From positions 310,001 through 374,000 of the forward strand of contig OX595996.1 in assembly GCA_951394045.1 (NCBI GenBank): 64,000 nt of DNA, written 5' to 3'. The notes beneath the pieces were generated by a model, which saw only the letters and a list, made by a program, of their open reading frames with translations, did not search any database and was not told the DNA's origin. The position numbers and the translations under genes were made by a program. The stretch is from Nitzschia sp. DOCU1 (taxonomy: Eukaryota > Bacillariophyta > Bacillariophyceae > Bacillariales > Bacillariaceae). Positions 39,790 through 49,713 of this stretch are shown here, in pieces; the stretch's first letter is position 1; the number at the start of each line of letters is the position of its first letter.

Positions 39790-41991
39790 CTAGGCCAATA
39801 TGAGAGGTGTGTGTTTTTGTTCTCCCTTGTCATCGCTGCCCTTGGTTACCTTTCTTCTGACCAAATACTTGCGGTAGCAGAGGCGCTTGAAGATCATAAA
39901 CAAGATGCAAACGGCAGCCATCACTCCCAAGATCATAAGAAGAATCTTGGCTTCCTTGTTGAGTTCCGTTTCTTTCCAGACGACCTTATTTACCGGAGAG
40001 TAGTACTCCGTGCCTGAGCCCAGCGAAACGGAGGAATACTTGCCGCTCAAATTGTAGACATAGCTACAAGCGCCAGACATATCGTCATCTTGGAGGCTGA
40101 GTGTAGTGCTACCAGAGCCATTTTCGTCTTGGTAGTTGCCATAGTTGCCACCACACGTCGCCAAATCAATGGCGTCGTCAAAGACGTTGGTCAGGTCTTC
40201 ATCGGCCGCCATGTTATCGACCAGAGATCCCCACCACATGTTTTCGAAGGTTTCCTCGTCATTGTTCCCTTGACCACCATTGGCCATGGCCTCATAGTAT
40301 TGTTGTTCGATCTCTTCTACACCGAATTGTTGCACCTCCCCATTCGTCAAGGCGTTCGCCCACGACATCGGCGTTGGGGTCGCGTACAAAGGATAGGACT
40401 TGCCGAACAAGCCCTGGATGTAGCTTTCCGATTGTTGTAGAACGGTGTAGTCGTAAGTATCGTAAACTATCTCCTCGTAAGTCTTGGCGAATTCGAAGAC
40501 TGTGCATTGATCGTCCAGAAAGGCCATAGGCTCAATCATATCGCGCTCGGCGTTGCACATCCAGCCTAGGTATAAAGGAAAGTTGCCATCGGAGTCAAAG
40601 AAAGATTCGGTCGCAACACATTCATTCAACTGGGCGGCCCACTCGGAAATAGTGGCTTCACTAATTGCACCACTTTCTTGGTCAGGGGCAGTGTACGAGG
40701 CAAAGTTTTTACCGCATTTGTAAGAGCACATGTCACAACTGACAAGCAGCGAAAGTCCTTTGTCCCCAGCCAACAATTGACCATCCGTAGTCGTAACCTT
40801 GGAGAAGCTATAGCTGGTCTCGCCGTTGCCGTTGTCATAGTAGTAGCTGGCATCGTTGCTGTCTCCCGTCAATAGAGATAAGTCCAAGTAATTGAGCAAG
40901 TCGGTATTGATTTCATAGTCATCCATGGTCAGCAAGTTGTCTACAGATCCAAGTCTGAAGGACGATTAAAACATGAATTTGTCCGTCAGATGCTGCGAAA
41001 GGAAAACAAGTTCGTTTCACAAACACGAATCCACTTACTGGCAGAACTCGTACGAGGCCGCGCAAGCTTCGCAATAACATTCATCGTAACTGTATCCTTC
41101 AGACGTCTGATATTCCTTGGTAATGATTTCCATGTACGAGGCTAGATCGATCATGTATGTGCCACCGTCGCAGCTATCATCATACGCAGAATTGGATTCA
41201 CTCTTCAAGTAGTTGCCAGAGAAAGGATTCCCCAAATCGGCTTTGCATAGGTCAAACAAGACGAACGACTTTTGGCCGCCAATTGTACCCTTGGCGGCAT
41301 AGTTAGCCATGTCCTCGTTGTACTGAAAGATTTGCTCTGCGTTGTCACCGGTGGCGGGCAATGCCAAACAACTTTGGAACCGAATCTCGTAGAGGACAGG
41401 ATAATTCTCTACATCATAGGCGTCCTGATAACTCTTAGCATTGGCGTTTTGCCCATCAGCCTGGTTATCCTGCTGATCTTGATTTTGTTGGTCGGCATCC
41501 TGGTTGTCTTGTGCATCATCAGCTTGCTCAGCGTCTTGCGCATCCTCGGCCTGATCATTGGCCCCATCGTCTTGGGCATCGTCTGCTTGATCGGCGTTGT
41601 CTACTTGATCATCTGCTTGTTGGTCTTGAGCGTCACCTGCTTCATCGGGGTTGTCTGCCTGATCATCTGCTTGGTCGCCTTCAGCATCATCTGCTTGATC
41701 AGCGTTTTCCGCCTGATCATCGGCTTGGCCATCTTGAGCGTCGTCTGGTTGATCGGCTGCGTCGTTATTATCCGCGTCTCCAACATCCTCCAAACGACGC
41801 TTATTATCGATGCGAGTAGCTTTTTGAAGAAGCGCCTTTTGCATCAAAGCACGGGCATGTGGACTCTGATTGACACCCCCACTAGCAGCAGCAGCAGCAA
41901 GAAGCGTGGCTTGTTGCTTCCAGCTGGTATCCGCAGCAGAGGCGCCGCTGGCGGCCGTTGCGGCCAAGACAGCAAAGCCAGTAAATCTCAT
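39790..41991 (-). CDS. secreted/TM protein family, paralogue 3
   Basis: Exon 1 41991-41039, intron 41038-40955 (GTAAGT...CTTCAG, phase 2), exon 2 40954-39790; 705 aa. Shares with paralogue 1 the signal peptide, SCLALPATGDNAEQIFQ, KSFVLFDLC, a double Cys YCEAC before the intron, FDLSLLTGDSND-like LDLSLLTGDSND, VSCDMCSYKC, LGWMCNAERD, CTVFEFAKTYEEIVYD, IDLATCGGNYG, CSYVYNLSGKYSS and a C-terminal membrane helix. It differs by a very acidic insert of about 110 residues in exon 1, built from irregular QADDQ/NADQADDA units. Frame intact throughout. First ATG gives a good signal peptide (FTGFAVLAATAASGASA). Function unknown. Confidence 0.85.
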
Positions 41992-42549
41992 GGTTCCTTT
42001 TGAACTCAATCACAGTGTTCTGTTAACCTGGATGAATGGATTCCATCGCACGGGGGGTAGTGGGGTCGATGGTGGAGGTGCCGAACATAAAAAATCCCTC
42101 TTGATCCCGAGAAGTGGGCACGCAGCCTTTGTTTAGAAATGGCTGGTTCATTCAATCGCCAATCCGCACTAATAGATAGGGATGGGTATTTTGCAAAATC
42201 GCCGACGTGCGCGGAGCCGTCCGCCTCTTTGCACAAAAATTCGCGATACCGAGAGGAGAGCGGGGCGAGCTTCAAAGAAGCAGGTGTGCGGAATGACCCA
42301 GTCACGAATGGTGGGATAATATGTACGATGGCTGGATAGATAGCCTACAATTTGACGTCACGAACGATGCGGGCGTGCGAGAAAATCCATCCATGACCTC
42401 GCATGACCCATAAAACCACATCACACGAGTGCTATCAGGACCATGAAAAATGACCATGATGATAGTAGGGTAGGTTGCCTCGTAATTAGCGGTGTGCTTG
42501 TGTTGCAAAGCATAGTATTCGCTGTCATTGAATAAAACGATTCTGCCAC
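41992..42549. other. shared promoter region of divergent genes
   Basis: 5' flanks of paralogue 3 (leftward) and the SGNH protein (rightward). It contains two similar tgtgcggaatgaccc / gcatgacccataa stretches. No gene supported. Confidence 0.45.
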
Positions 42550-43668
42550 ATGCCCGGCCCCGTCAAATCCAAAAGAACAAGCACTAGAGGCCGACGACAA
42601 AGATGTGCCATTCTCGTGGTGTTTTCATTTACGGCGGTGATGGCGATGCTCCAGCAGTCGTTCATTATGACCAATGATTACTCATCGGCTCGGTTGGGAT
42701 TTGAAAGCATTCTTTTCTCCAACTCGACGCAAATAACCGCCCAGACGTTTGCTGGTGACTCCCCCCGTACAACAATAACCAGCATTCGACCGCAATCCGA
42801 TGGCACCCCTGTAGTCACCGCCACAAATGCTACAGTCGCCGCCTCTGCAAAAGAAGAAATCCCTCAGAATCTACGTATCGTCTTTGTAGGAGACTCACTC
42901 ACGCGCTACATGTACTTGAGTTTGACCTACTACCTCAAGAATGGAGCGTGGGCACCTCTAGGCCATCGACTTTTGGAAAAGGTCAAAGATGACAGTCCAG
43001 ACGCATGGAACAAATGGCTAGCGTATACCAATTCGCAAGTGCAACATGAAGAATGCGACTGTTATCGTTATTGGACGCATCATTTTCTCTGGTACAAGCA
43101 CTGCGAAAATCGATACTTTCATTGGGGGAGCAATTATGTTGCCTTTTTGACCAAATTTGGTGGCAATCCCTTTCACGGACATGTTCTGGCCTCGGACGTT
43201 TTTAAACAAAAGGGCGTCAACCAAACGCTGCGACACTATGACTGGGTATATCCGAGCTGGGATAGATTGGTAGATGAATACATTTCCAAATGGGATCCCA
43301 AACCCGATCTTTTAGTCTTTAATCAAGGCCATTGGAAAGCCCATGAGCTTCGAGACGAAACCGTGCTCAAAAGTTTTCGACGCGCTCTCAGAAAGCATCG
43401 CATTCGCGGAATCTATCGGACAACCACCTTTCGTCAAGATGAACGTGTGGAAGGAGGAGACGAGGCAGCTGTGTTGCAAAAATTTGGCAGGGTGTCCACA
43501 CGCTCACACGATGCCTTGGTCTGCCAGTACTTTGCTTGCTTGAATGTGAGTTGGACGGCAGGGATTCCCACTACGGATTATGTCGATCCTGTTCATTTCA
43601 AGGCGCACATCAACAATCGCATGAATCAGCAGTTGCTAAAAGAGTTTGTACAAAGCAATGGGGAGTAA
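42550..43668 (+). CDS. SGNH / PC-esterase-like Golgi membrane protein
   Basis: 372 aa. Basic N-terminus (KSKRTSTRGRRQR), one membrane anchor (about 20-37, CAILVVFSFTAVMAMLQQ), a Ser/Thr-rich stalk with NxS/T sites, then an esterase domain. The GDS block FVGDSLTRYMYLSL supplies the nucleophile Ser. Near the C-terminus, TTDYVDPVHF gives the Asp...His pair. GDS plus DxxH is the signature of the PC-esterase/TBL-type SGNH family, whose plant members transfer or remove acetyl groups on cell-wall polysaccharides in the Golgi. A type II Golgi enzyme acting on glycans is likely; the substrate cannot be told. Single exon, ends shortly before the convergent glutaminyl-tRNA synthetase gene. Confidence 0.75.
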   Translation: MPGPVKSKRTSTRGRRQRCAILVVFSFTAVMAMLQQSFIMTNDYSSARLGFESILFSNSTQITAQTFAGDSPRTTITSIRPQSDGTPVVTATNATVAASAKEEIPQNLRIVFVGDSLTRYMYLSLTYYLKNGAWAPLGHRLLEKVKDDSPDAWNKWLAYTNSQVQHEECDCYRYWTHHFLWYKHCENRYFHWGSNYVAFLTKFGGNPFHGHVLASDVFKQKGVNQTLRHYDWVYPSWDRLVDEYISKWDPKPDLLVFNQGHWKAHELRDETVLKSFRRALRKHRIRGIYRTTTFRQDERVEGGDEAAVLQKFGRVSTRSHDALVCQYFACLNVSWTAGIPTTDYVDPVHFKAHINNRMNQQLLKEFVQSNGE

Positions 43669-43856
43669 ACGCTAATGGATACTTGTAGACTCTACCGGCG
43701 GCCATGATACTTGTAGTATAGCATTTCTCACGCTGGGTGTTTGGTATCCACTAAATTATTAATTGGTTCCCTATACTACTATCTTTAGGTTCGTGTTGTT
43801 TGTCGTGTGTGCGTTTTGTTGTGTTTGTGCCATGGTGCATTTGGGGTATCAACTTG

Positions 43857-45935
43857 TTAATTTCCCTCCATGGCTTTTTTGTAAACGGCCTCATGTTTCT
43901 TTTGCTTCTGTGCCAATTTCTTGATTTGCGATTTGGAAATTTCCGTGCCGTCCGCCATGTGGGTTGGCAAACCTGTCGCTTCATCGTACTTGGAATAAAG
44001 TCCGACGTATTCGTCGCCTTGCTGAAACAAGAGTTGCGGAGGAATCTTGGAACGAGATTCCTTGGCCGCCTTGTCTGCCGCTTGTTTGGCCTTTCGGGCA
44101 TCCAAGGCTTCTTCTTCATCTTTGCTCAACTTTTTCTTGCCCGCTTCTTCTTTGAGACTGACGGTGCGATTGAAGACAATTTTGCCTTGGCCCGTAGAGG
44201 CATCAAAGGTAGTATCCAAGTCAACGACAAAATATCCCATGCGTTCAAATTGAACCGCCGCATTCGAGGTCCATTCATCGACATGCTGTTTATCGGCCAC
44301 TTCTGCCACGGACGGATCGACACGGGCATTGGCATAGACGATTTCCGATTCGGGGTTCAATTCATCTTCCCACAAGTCGGTTGGTTCCGGCACTGTGAAC
44401 AAGTGATTGTAGACTCGGACTTCACATTCCAATCCCGTCGAAGGGACCCACGAAATAAAGGCTTTGGGTTTGGGACGTCCTTCGGAGGTATCCAATCGAC
44501 ACACTAGCTTGACGACTTTTCCATCCTTTTCTTCGAGCTTGTCACAAATCAAATTGCCACCATGATACTTGAGACCGACTGCCTTGTTGGGTGCCAATCC
44601 AAAGTAATCCTCACTGTCCACCAAACGAAAGTCTGATGCATCAATGTAGAGCGGGTTCGTCAATGTAATGGAATGTTCCCCCATGGCTGGATCAGTGGGA
44701 GAGTTTTGGACTTGAAAGCTTAACAATTCGGGTTTGCCGACATGTTCGTCCCAATTACTGATTGTAACCTCAATAGGTTCCAAGGCTGCCATGCATCGAC
44801 GCGAGGTAGTGGACAAGCAAGTTCGTGCTACATTGTATAGCTTTTCCATTTCAATCACATTCGAGGCTCGTGTGGCACCCAAATCATTGCAAAAACTGTT
44901 GAGAATATCCTTGGTATATCCTCGACGACGCAAACCTGAAATGGTAGGCATGCGAGGATCATTCCATCCCCGTACATAATTGGCAGTGACCAGCTTGAGC
45001 AATCGTCGTTTGCTCAAGACGGTATATTGCAAATTCAAACGTGACATTTCATAGACATTGGGACGGAACATGTCCAGGGCCCACAAAATCCAATAATAAG
45101 GTTCTCGTCGGGTTTCAAATTCCAAAGTACAGATGGAATAATCAATATCTTCCAACGAATCACAAATACCATGAGTAAAGTCATAGGCTGGATAAATGCA
45201 CCATCCACTACCGGCATGTGGATGTGGCGTGTATTTGATACGATAGGCCACCAAATCGTACATGTTGGGATTGCTACTTTCAAAGTCCATTTTGAGCCTG
45301 AGAGTCCAGGTGCCTTCATCGCACAAACCCAACTTCATGCGTTCAAACAACTCCAAATTGCGTTCCACCGAAGTATCGCGATTGCGTCCTGGCAAAATGT
45401 CCGGCGACGGAATGGGCGCTTCCACATCCGGATCTTGACCTCGATTCTTGGCATTGGCACGTTTCATGGCTAGTTCTCTCTGAAGTTCCATTTCCGCCTT
45501 GGTCATGTCACAACAATACGCCAAGCCTTTGCGAATGAGCACTAGCGCCAGTTCATACAATTTCTGAAAATTGTCGCTCGAGTACGTGGTACGTTCCGGC
45601 GTCCAGCCTAACCACTCGACATCGCGCCTCAGAGAATCAATGTACTCTTTGGATTCCGCGTCGGGATTCGTGTCATCGTACCTAAAGATGCAACGACGAT
45701 TTTCGGGGGGCACCCCCAGCTTTTCAAATGCCAGTGAGAAATTCATGTTCATACTCTTGGCATGTCCCACGTGCAAATACCCGTTGGGTTCAGGGGGAAA
45801 GCGCGTTCGAATAATGGGGCCATTGCGGGCCTTGTGCTCTGCTAAGAGCTCAGGGGAGTTCACAGCCCACTCTAATTCACGAGCACTCAGGGCGTTACGG
45901 ACAATGCCCGTGTCGTCTTCTGGAGTAGACGCCAT
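43857..45935 (-). CDS. glutaminyl-tRNA synthetase
   Basis: 692 aa from the ATG at 45935. Class I synthetase that charges tRNA-Gln with glutamine in the cytosol. Catalytic core with the HIGH-type motif FPPEPNGYLHVGH and the KMSKS-type motif VLSKRRL, Gln-specific stretches RYDDTNPDAE and YPAYDFTHGICDSLE, then the two beta-barrel anticodon-binding domains, ending in a Lys-rich tail. It lacks the extra N-terminal domain of many animal and yeast enzymes. The frame remains open to an ATG at 46214, adding 93 Arg-rich residues without similarity. Organelles usually make Gln-tRNA by transamidation, so the internal ATG is preferred; a targeting isoform remains possible. Confidence 0.95.
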   Translation of the reverse strand: MASTPEDDTGIVRNALSARELEWAVNSPELLAEHKARNGPIIRTRFPPEPNGYLHVGHAKSMNMNFSLAFEKLGVPPENRRCIFRYDDTNPDAESKEYIDSLRRDVEWLGWTPERTTYSSDNFQKLYELALVLIRKGLAYCCDMTKAEMELQRELAMKRANAKNRGQDPDVEAPIPSPDILPGRNRDTSVERNLELFERMKLGLCDEGTWTLRLKMDFESSNPNMYDLVAYRIKYTPHPHAGSGWCIYPAYDFTHGICDSLEDIDYSICTLEFETRREPYYWILWALDMFRPNVYEMSRLNLQYTVLSKRRLLKLVTANYVRGWNDPRMPTISGLRRRGYTKDILNSFCNDLGATRASNVIEMEKLYNVARTCLSTTSRRCMAALEPIEVTISNWDEHVGKPELLSFQVQNSPTDPAMGEHSITLTNPLYIDASDFRLVDSEDYFGLAPNKAVGLKYHGGNLICDKLEEKDGKVVKLVCRLDTSEGRPKPKAFISWVPSTGLECEVRVYNHLFTVPEPTDLWEDELNPESEIVYANARVDPSVAEVADKQHVDEWTSNAAVQFERMGYFVVDLDTTFDASTGQGKIVFNRTVSLKEEAGKKKLSKDEEEALDARKAKQAADKAAKESRSKIPPQLLFQQGDEYVGLYSKYDEATGLPTHMADGTEISKSQIKKLAQKQKKHEAVYKKAMEGN

Positions 45936-46309
45936 GGCTGGATGATGGTACAAGTAAGTTTGAGAATGACAATGGCAATGCCGTCGCCAACGCCCCGTTT
46001 GGATCTTCGATCGGAATAAGTTTCGCCCATCGCATCGCGCAGGCCAGATGGCGGCAGCCTCAAATTCGTCAGGGTCTGGACGGCGTGCGCGTTTTCGGAA
46101 GTACGACTTCTCCGACAAAACAGCTGACGTCATCGCAGAAGGGCGCGAAAAGAAACGGTGCGGAGGAAACCTTGCCGCCGTCGGCCACCATGAGATTTCC
46201 TTGCCTTTGAACATAAGCTCGAGTCAACACGTTTGGACGGCTCCAGCACAACACTAGCTATCATCACAACGCACCAGATATCATCTCGACGCAGTCATAC
46301 CATTCCAAA

Positions 46310-46639
46310 ATGTCTAGTGTAATGGCACCCAAAGCACTCTATCGCGTCATGCTCCGACAAGCCAGAGAAATGAATGATTACAATTTTCGCATGTACAGCC
46401 TTCGACGGGTCAAGGCGGGATTTCGAAAGAATCAACATTTGCAAGGGTACGTTTGTTTTGTGGCTGCTTTTTGATTGTGACACGTAAAGATCTAACTGTT
46501 TCTGGTATTTTGCAGAGAGGATGCCGTCGCGGCCCTTCAAGATGGAGAACGCCAGCTTCTCGTGCTACAACGACAGGTGGTTCTGGGGAAACTCTATCCA
46601 AGCGCCAGAAGTGTCATGGAATCTCCTCATACTGTATAA
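46310..46639 (+). CDS. ISD11: ISD11 / LYRM4-type iron-sulphur assembly factor
   Basis: Small spliced gene: exon 1 46310-46446, intron 46447-46515 (GTACGT...TTTGCAG, 69 nt, phase 2), exon 2 46516-46639; 86 aa. It carries the LYR motif (ALYRVMLRQA) followed by DYNFRMYSLRRVKAGFRKNQ, and a second helix ending in LLVLQRQVVLGKLYPS. This order (LYR, YN.R.Y..RR....F, ..RQ...LYP) is that of ISD11/LYRM4, which stabilises the mitochondrial cysteine desulfurase NFS1 in Fe-S cluster assembly. A second ATG at 46322 is possible. It diverges from the glutaminyl-tRNA synthetase, with 374 bp between start codons. Confidence 0.85.
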
Positions 46640-47201
46640 TTCGATCAATGGAAAGTATGCAATATGATGTTTCAAGCATTTCAGTGGTAGTAGTAGCAGA
46701 GGCGTTGATCTTGCTGCCAACGATTGTCATTTTCATGCCGGACCAGTGAGGATCCCTCGTTTCAAAGGCTTTCACCCGTATAATGAAACTGTGCAGGTGA
46801 GACTATAGAGAAACGCCCCCAAGGTTATAGTGTTGCGAGAGACACGGTCCTTACATGGTCCAGAAATATAAGATAGACTTGGATTTTGATTCGATCTTTA
46901 TAGTCGTTGAGGGTGTTCCCTCATTAGTTCGAAACTGCTCCATGTTGTCGTTGAGAGACCCCGACCGCAGTTTCTTTTGGCAACCAGCGACCTGGATATT
47001 CCAATACCGAGAACTAGTATTGATGATTCGCACGATGAGGCATGCGCTGCACCTCGGCCCACTTGAAAAGTTGCCTCGCTCTAGATTAGCCACACCATCT
47101 TCAAGCTGAGTCGTAAAACGAAAACATTCAACAAAACGAAAACTTAACTGCTACGATCGATTACTATTCCAAGCTACTTCTGCTCCCCATCAACCATTTC
47201 C
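46640..47201. other. intergenic between convergent genes
   Basis: 3' flanks of the ISD11 and XPA-like genes. Short open frames here have no coding character. Confidence 0.5.
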
Positions 47202-47705
47202 TTACGATTGAAATATTTTTTCGGCGTCCTTCAAATCCTTTTCTAATCGCTTCTGTTCCCGCTTGGTTCGTTCCTTGATCAAGCCTTCCTTGCCCCCATG
47301 CCGTTTGTAAGCCCGCTCCCTCAGTTCAGAACGACGATACAACTTCATGGGCGCCCATCCCTTGTGGTGAGGATTTTCCTTGGTGGTGACCTCACATACC
47401 GCCAAAGTACCCTCAGGGAGACAATACTTGGCGACTGCCTCCTTTTTAGATACCAACTCGGACAATCCAATCTCCCATTCTTCACAATCTTCTTCTTTCC
47501 CTACCACTTTTTCCTTGAGCTTCTTTGTAGCTGGTCCTTTATCGTTTCGTTGTAGTTTCTGTTTTTGTTCTAGTTTCTTTTCTTCTGTTTCTTTTTCTTC
47601 TTCTTCTAATTTTCGTTTTCGCTCGGCTTGAATACGCAACGCCCGTTCCCGATTTTGACGAATTCGTTCCCGAAGTTCGGGCGTCAATTCCACTTTGTTG
47701 TTCAT
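47202..47705 (-). CDS. XPA-like DNA repair protein lacking the zinc finger
   Basis: 167 aa from the first ATG. The N-terminal helix ELRERIRQNRERALRIQAER matches the start of XPA. An E/K-rich coiled coil follows, and then the XPA C-terminal domain: LVSKKEAVAKYCLPEGTLAV, ENPHHKGWAPMKLYRRSEL and a long basic helix (RAYKRHGGKEGLIKERTKRE). XPA verifies damage in nucleotide excision repair and binds DNA and RPA. The four-cysteine zinc finger normally between these parts is absent; only two isolated cysteines remain there. The ATG lies 4 nt after the stop codon of a 60-codon open frame on the same strand, which suggests a shared transcript. Confidence 0.85.
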   Translation of the reverse strand: MNNKVELTPELRERIRQNRERALRIQAERKRKLEEEEKETEEKKLEQKQKLQRNDKGPATKKLKEKVVGKEEDCEEWEIGLSELVSKKEAVAKYCLPEGTLAVCEVTTKENPHHKGWAPMKLYRRSELRERAYKRHGGKEGLIKERTKREQKRLEKDLKDAEKIFQS

Positions 47706-47709
47706 ATTG

Positions 47710-47892
47710 TTACTTGGACGATGACCCACTTTCAATTTGTCCTTGTTGTTCTCGTCCACTCATGTACACAAAGGCCAAACGTATCGCACCAAAGTACAGA
47801 CCCAACTTTCCAAAAAACCAAAGCTTTTGTTTCCATTCACCGCCTGATGCACCGGCACCACTACCAGAACCACCTGGGTTCAATACAAACAT
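47710..47892 (-). CDS. 60-aa single-pass membrane microprotein
   Basis: MFVLNPGG, a Gly/Ser-rich N-terminus, then a membrane segment (KLWFFGKLGLYFGAIRLAFV) and a polar tail (SGREQQGQIESGSSSK). It ends at TAA 47710-47712; the XPA-like ATG follows after four bases (taacaatatg), in a different frame. The mixture of a credible ATG, a good membrane helix and tight spacing supports a translated upstream ORF or one half of a bicistronic mRNA. No known family recognised; size and shape resemble small ER or mitochondrial membrane subunits. An alternative is that it is only an untranslated leader. Confidence 0.55.
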   Translation of the reverse strand: MFVLNPGGSGSGAGASGGEWKQKLWFFGKLGLYFGAIRLAFVYMSGREQQGQIESGSSSK

Positions 47893-48498
47893 GCTAAGCA
47901 ACAACGAGAAACCGCAATAACAGCAATATCAGTAATATCAGCAGCAACAGTGACAACTACTGAGATGTGTGGTGGAGCGAGGTGCGGCATTATGAGTACC
48001 GGTAATGCTATGGAGGGGAACATTCCCCCTGTTGCCTTCAGACTCCCACGACAGATGGACTGGCGAAGGCCAGACCAAATTGAAGTGACGTCAGGCGTAA
48101 GCTGTGTGAGGTGGCTAGCAAAGTTCCCTCCCTACGCACGGGACTACCGGTACTCTCATCTTGGTGAAATTACAGGTACATTTTTTGTATTAGTAGATGA
48201 TACCTGTATCCTCTCGAGTTCCAGCATGTCGCTGATCTTCTAGCTAACTAGAGTAACAGAGGAGTTCAAATGCAATTTGATACTATACATAGTCTGATCT
48301 TATAGAAGTACTGAAAGGTGACTGCAGACCCCATTTCCGATACATGAGCAGTACCTTCTTTCATCGACCACCCCGAATTGTCGTAGCTGGGCGGAACAAT
48401 GAGAAAAACAGTGTTGTGTGAAAAATGTAGTGCTGCGCATGGGCAACCACACCTATGTTGCATGCATGGAAGCGGTACAATCACAGGACCCCAATCGT
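47893..48498. other. intergenic, no gene seen
   Basis: 5' flank of the microprotein/XPA unit and 3' flank of the heat-shock factor gene. No supported gene; no repeat match elsewhere in the window. Confidence 0.5.
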
Positions 48499-49713
48499 TT
48501 ACCAAAAGTCAGAGGCAACAAAGCCTCCGGCAAACGGATCATCAAAGTTCAAGTCATCATCGTGGTATGGCTCTGGGAGCTGGATGGTGGTCTTCTCCTC
48601 AAATGGAGAGACAGCCGGTACAGTTGGTGCCTGATACATGAACTCTTGGGTGAACACATGCTTTTGTTCCACAGGTGTGTGAACGGGGGTCAAGGAAGAA
48701 GGAGGAGGGACAGAGGGAAACGACACGAGAGATTGAATGATAGGGTCTTCAATGGTCGGGTGATCAGCCTCCTCGTAGACATCCTTGAACAGGATCGTCA
48801 GGGGGTCCAATTCCTTCTCTTGTTCCCGGATGGGGCAAGGTACGGTCATGGGAGCAGGGGCAAGAGGAGCTTGCGTGGTCACCGACTGCGTCTGCTCAGG
48901 GACACGAGGAAGAAGGAACGCTTGGTTAGGCGACTTCTTGTCATCGGCCTGTGCGAAGAAAGCCTGGAGCTGCGTCATCTGTGGTTCCGGGGATTGCATC
49001 GGAGGCACTGCTGGTGTGCAAGGGGGTCTGCCAACGTTGGACCCAGCAGCAAGCATGCGGTTATTGTTACCCGCGTTCAGGAATGAGCTTTCATCCAAAG
49101 GATGCATCAACTTCTCGCTCGACTCCGGAAGAGGGTGCTCTTCAGAGATTTTGTAGAAGTCAGGATCACAGTTCTTGCCCTTTGAGTGTTGGTGCAGAGT
49201 GGGGAGCTTCGAGCCTGTGAAGGGGCGCTTCATGAACTTCAACAAGTGAGGCGTTCCTCTCAAGAAGAGTTCGTGATAGTGGGAGTTGCGATCGACTCCT
49301 TTGGTGCAAACGCGCTTGAAACCCCAGCCGTTGGCCTGTCGAATGAAACTACTGAACTTGGCGTGGTCAAAGTACATTGGGATCACCTTAACTTCGAACT
49401 CACGAGGCTTGTGAACCTTCCAGGATCGTCCATGAGGCATCCAGCTGATAATGTCAGAAAGCTCTGGTCTGGACAGAATAGCAAACAGCTTGGCGGGGAA
49501 AGTTGGAATACGTCCAGGGATCGTTACGGGCTTGGTGGGATCAGGGTCAGGGATGTGAGAATGGTCCCGATAATAGTAATAAGGAGCCTTGGGTTCATCA
49601 TCGCCTTCCCCTTCAACCATGGGGAAATCAGGACCCATGGCAAGATCGAAGTTGCCACTCAGCTCGTCCGCCATGGCAAAGTTAGGTTGTTCGAACATGG
49701 CCTCGGTTGACAT
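48499..49713 (-). CDS. heat-shock-factor type transcription factor
   Basis: 404 aa from the ATG at 49713; in-frame ATG at 49773 would add 20 residues. HSF DNA-binding domain at about 65-165: PTFPAKLFAILSRPELSDII, ISWMPHGRSWKV, FDHAKFSSFIRQANGWGFKR (recognition helix region), then ELFLRGTPHLLKFMKRP. No heptad-repeat trimerisation domain is obvious after it. The C-terminal half is Pro/Gln/Ser-rich with acidic ends, like an activation domain. Diatoms carry a strongly expanded HSF family, and most members are not tied to heat shock. Targets here are unknown. Single exon. Confidence 0.9.
   Translation of the reverse strand: MSTEAMFEQPNFAMADELSGNFDLAMGPDFPMVEGEGDDEPKAPYYYYRDHSHIPDPDPTKPVTIPGRIPTFPAKLFAILSRPELSDIISWMPHGRSWKVHKPREFEVKVIPMYFDHAKFSSFIRQANGWGFKRVCTKGVDRNSHYHELFLRGTPHLLKFMKRPFTGSKLPTLHQHSKGKNCDPDFYKISEEHPLPESSEKLMHPLDESSFLNAGNNNRMLAAGSNVGRPPCTPAVPPMQSPEPQMTQLQAFFAQADDKKSPNQAFLLPRVPEQTQSVTTQAPLAPAPMTVPCPIREQEKELDPLTILFKDVYEEADHPTIEDPIIQSLVSFPSVPPPSSLTPVHTPVEQKHVFTQEFMYQAPTVPAVSPFEEKTTIQLPEPYHDDDLNFDDPFAGGFVASDFW

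Noticed and set aside
43800..44507. Plus-strand open frame opposite glutaminyl-tRNA synthetase
   Set aside because: Antisense shadow of the synthetase C-terminus; no features of its own.
45936..46214. N-terminal organelle-targeting extension of glutaminyl-tRNA synthetase as the main start
   Set aside because: Low-complexity Arg-rich sequence without similarity; organelles usually use the transamidation route. Kept only as an alternative start.
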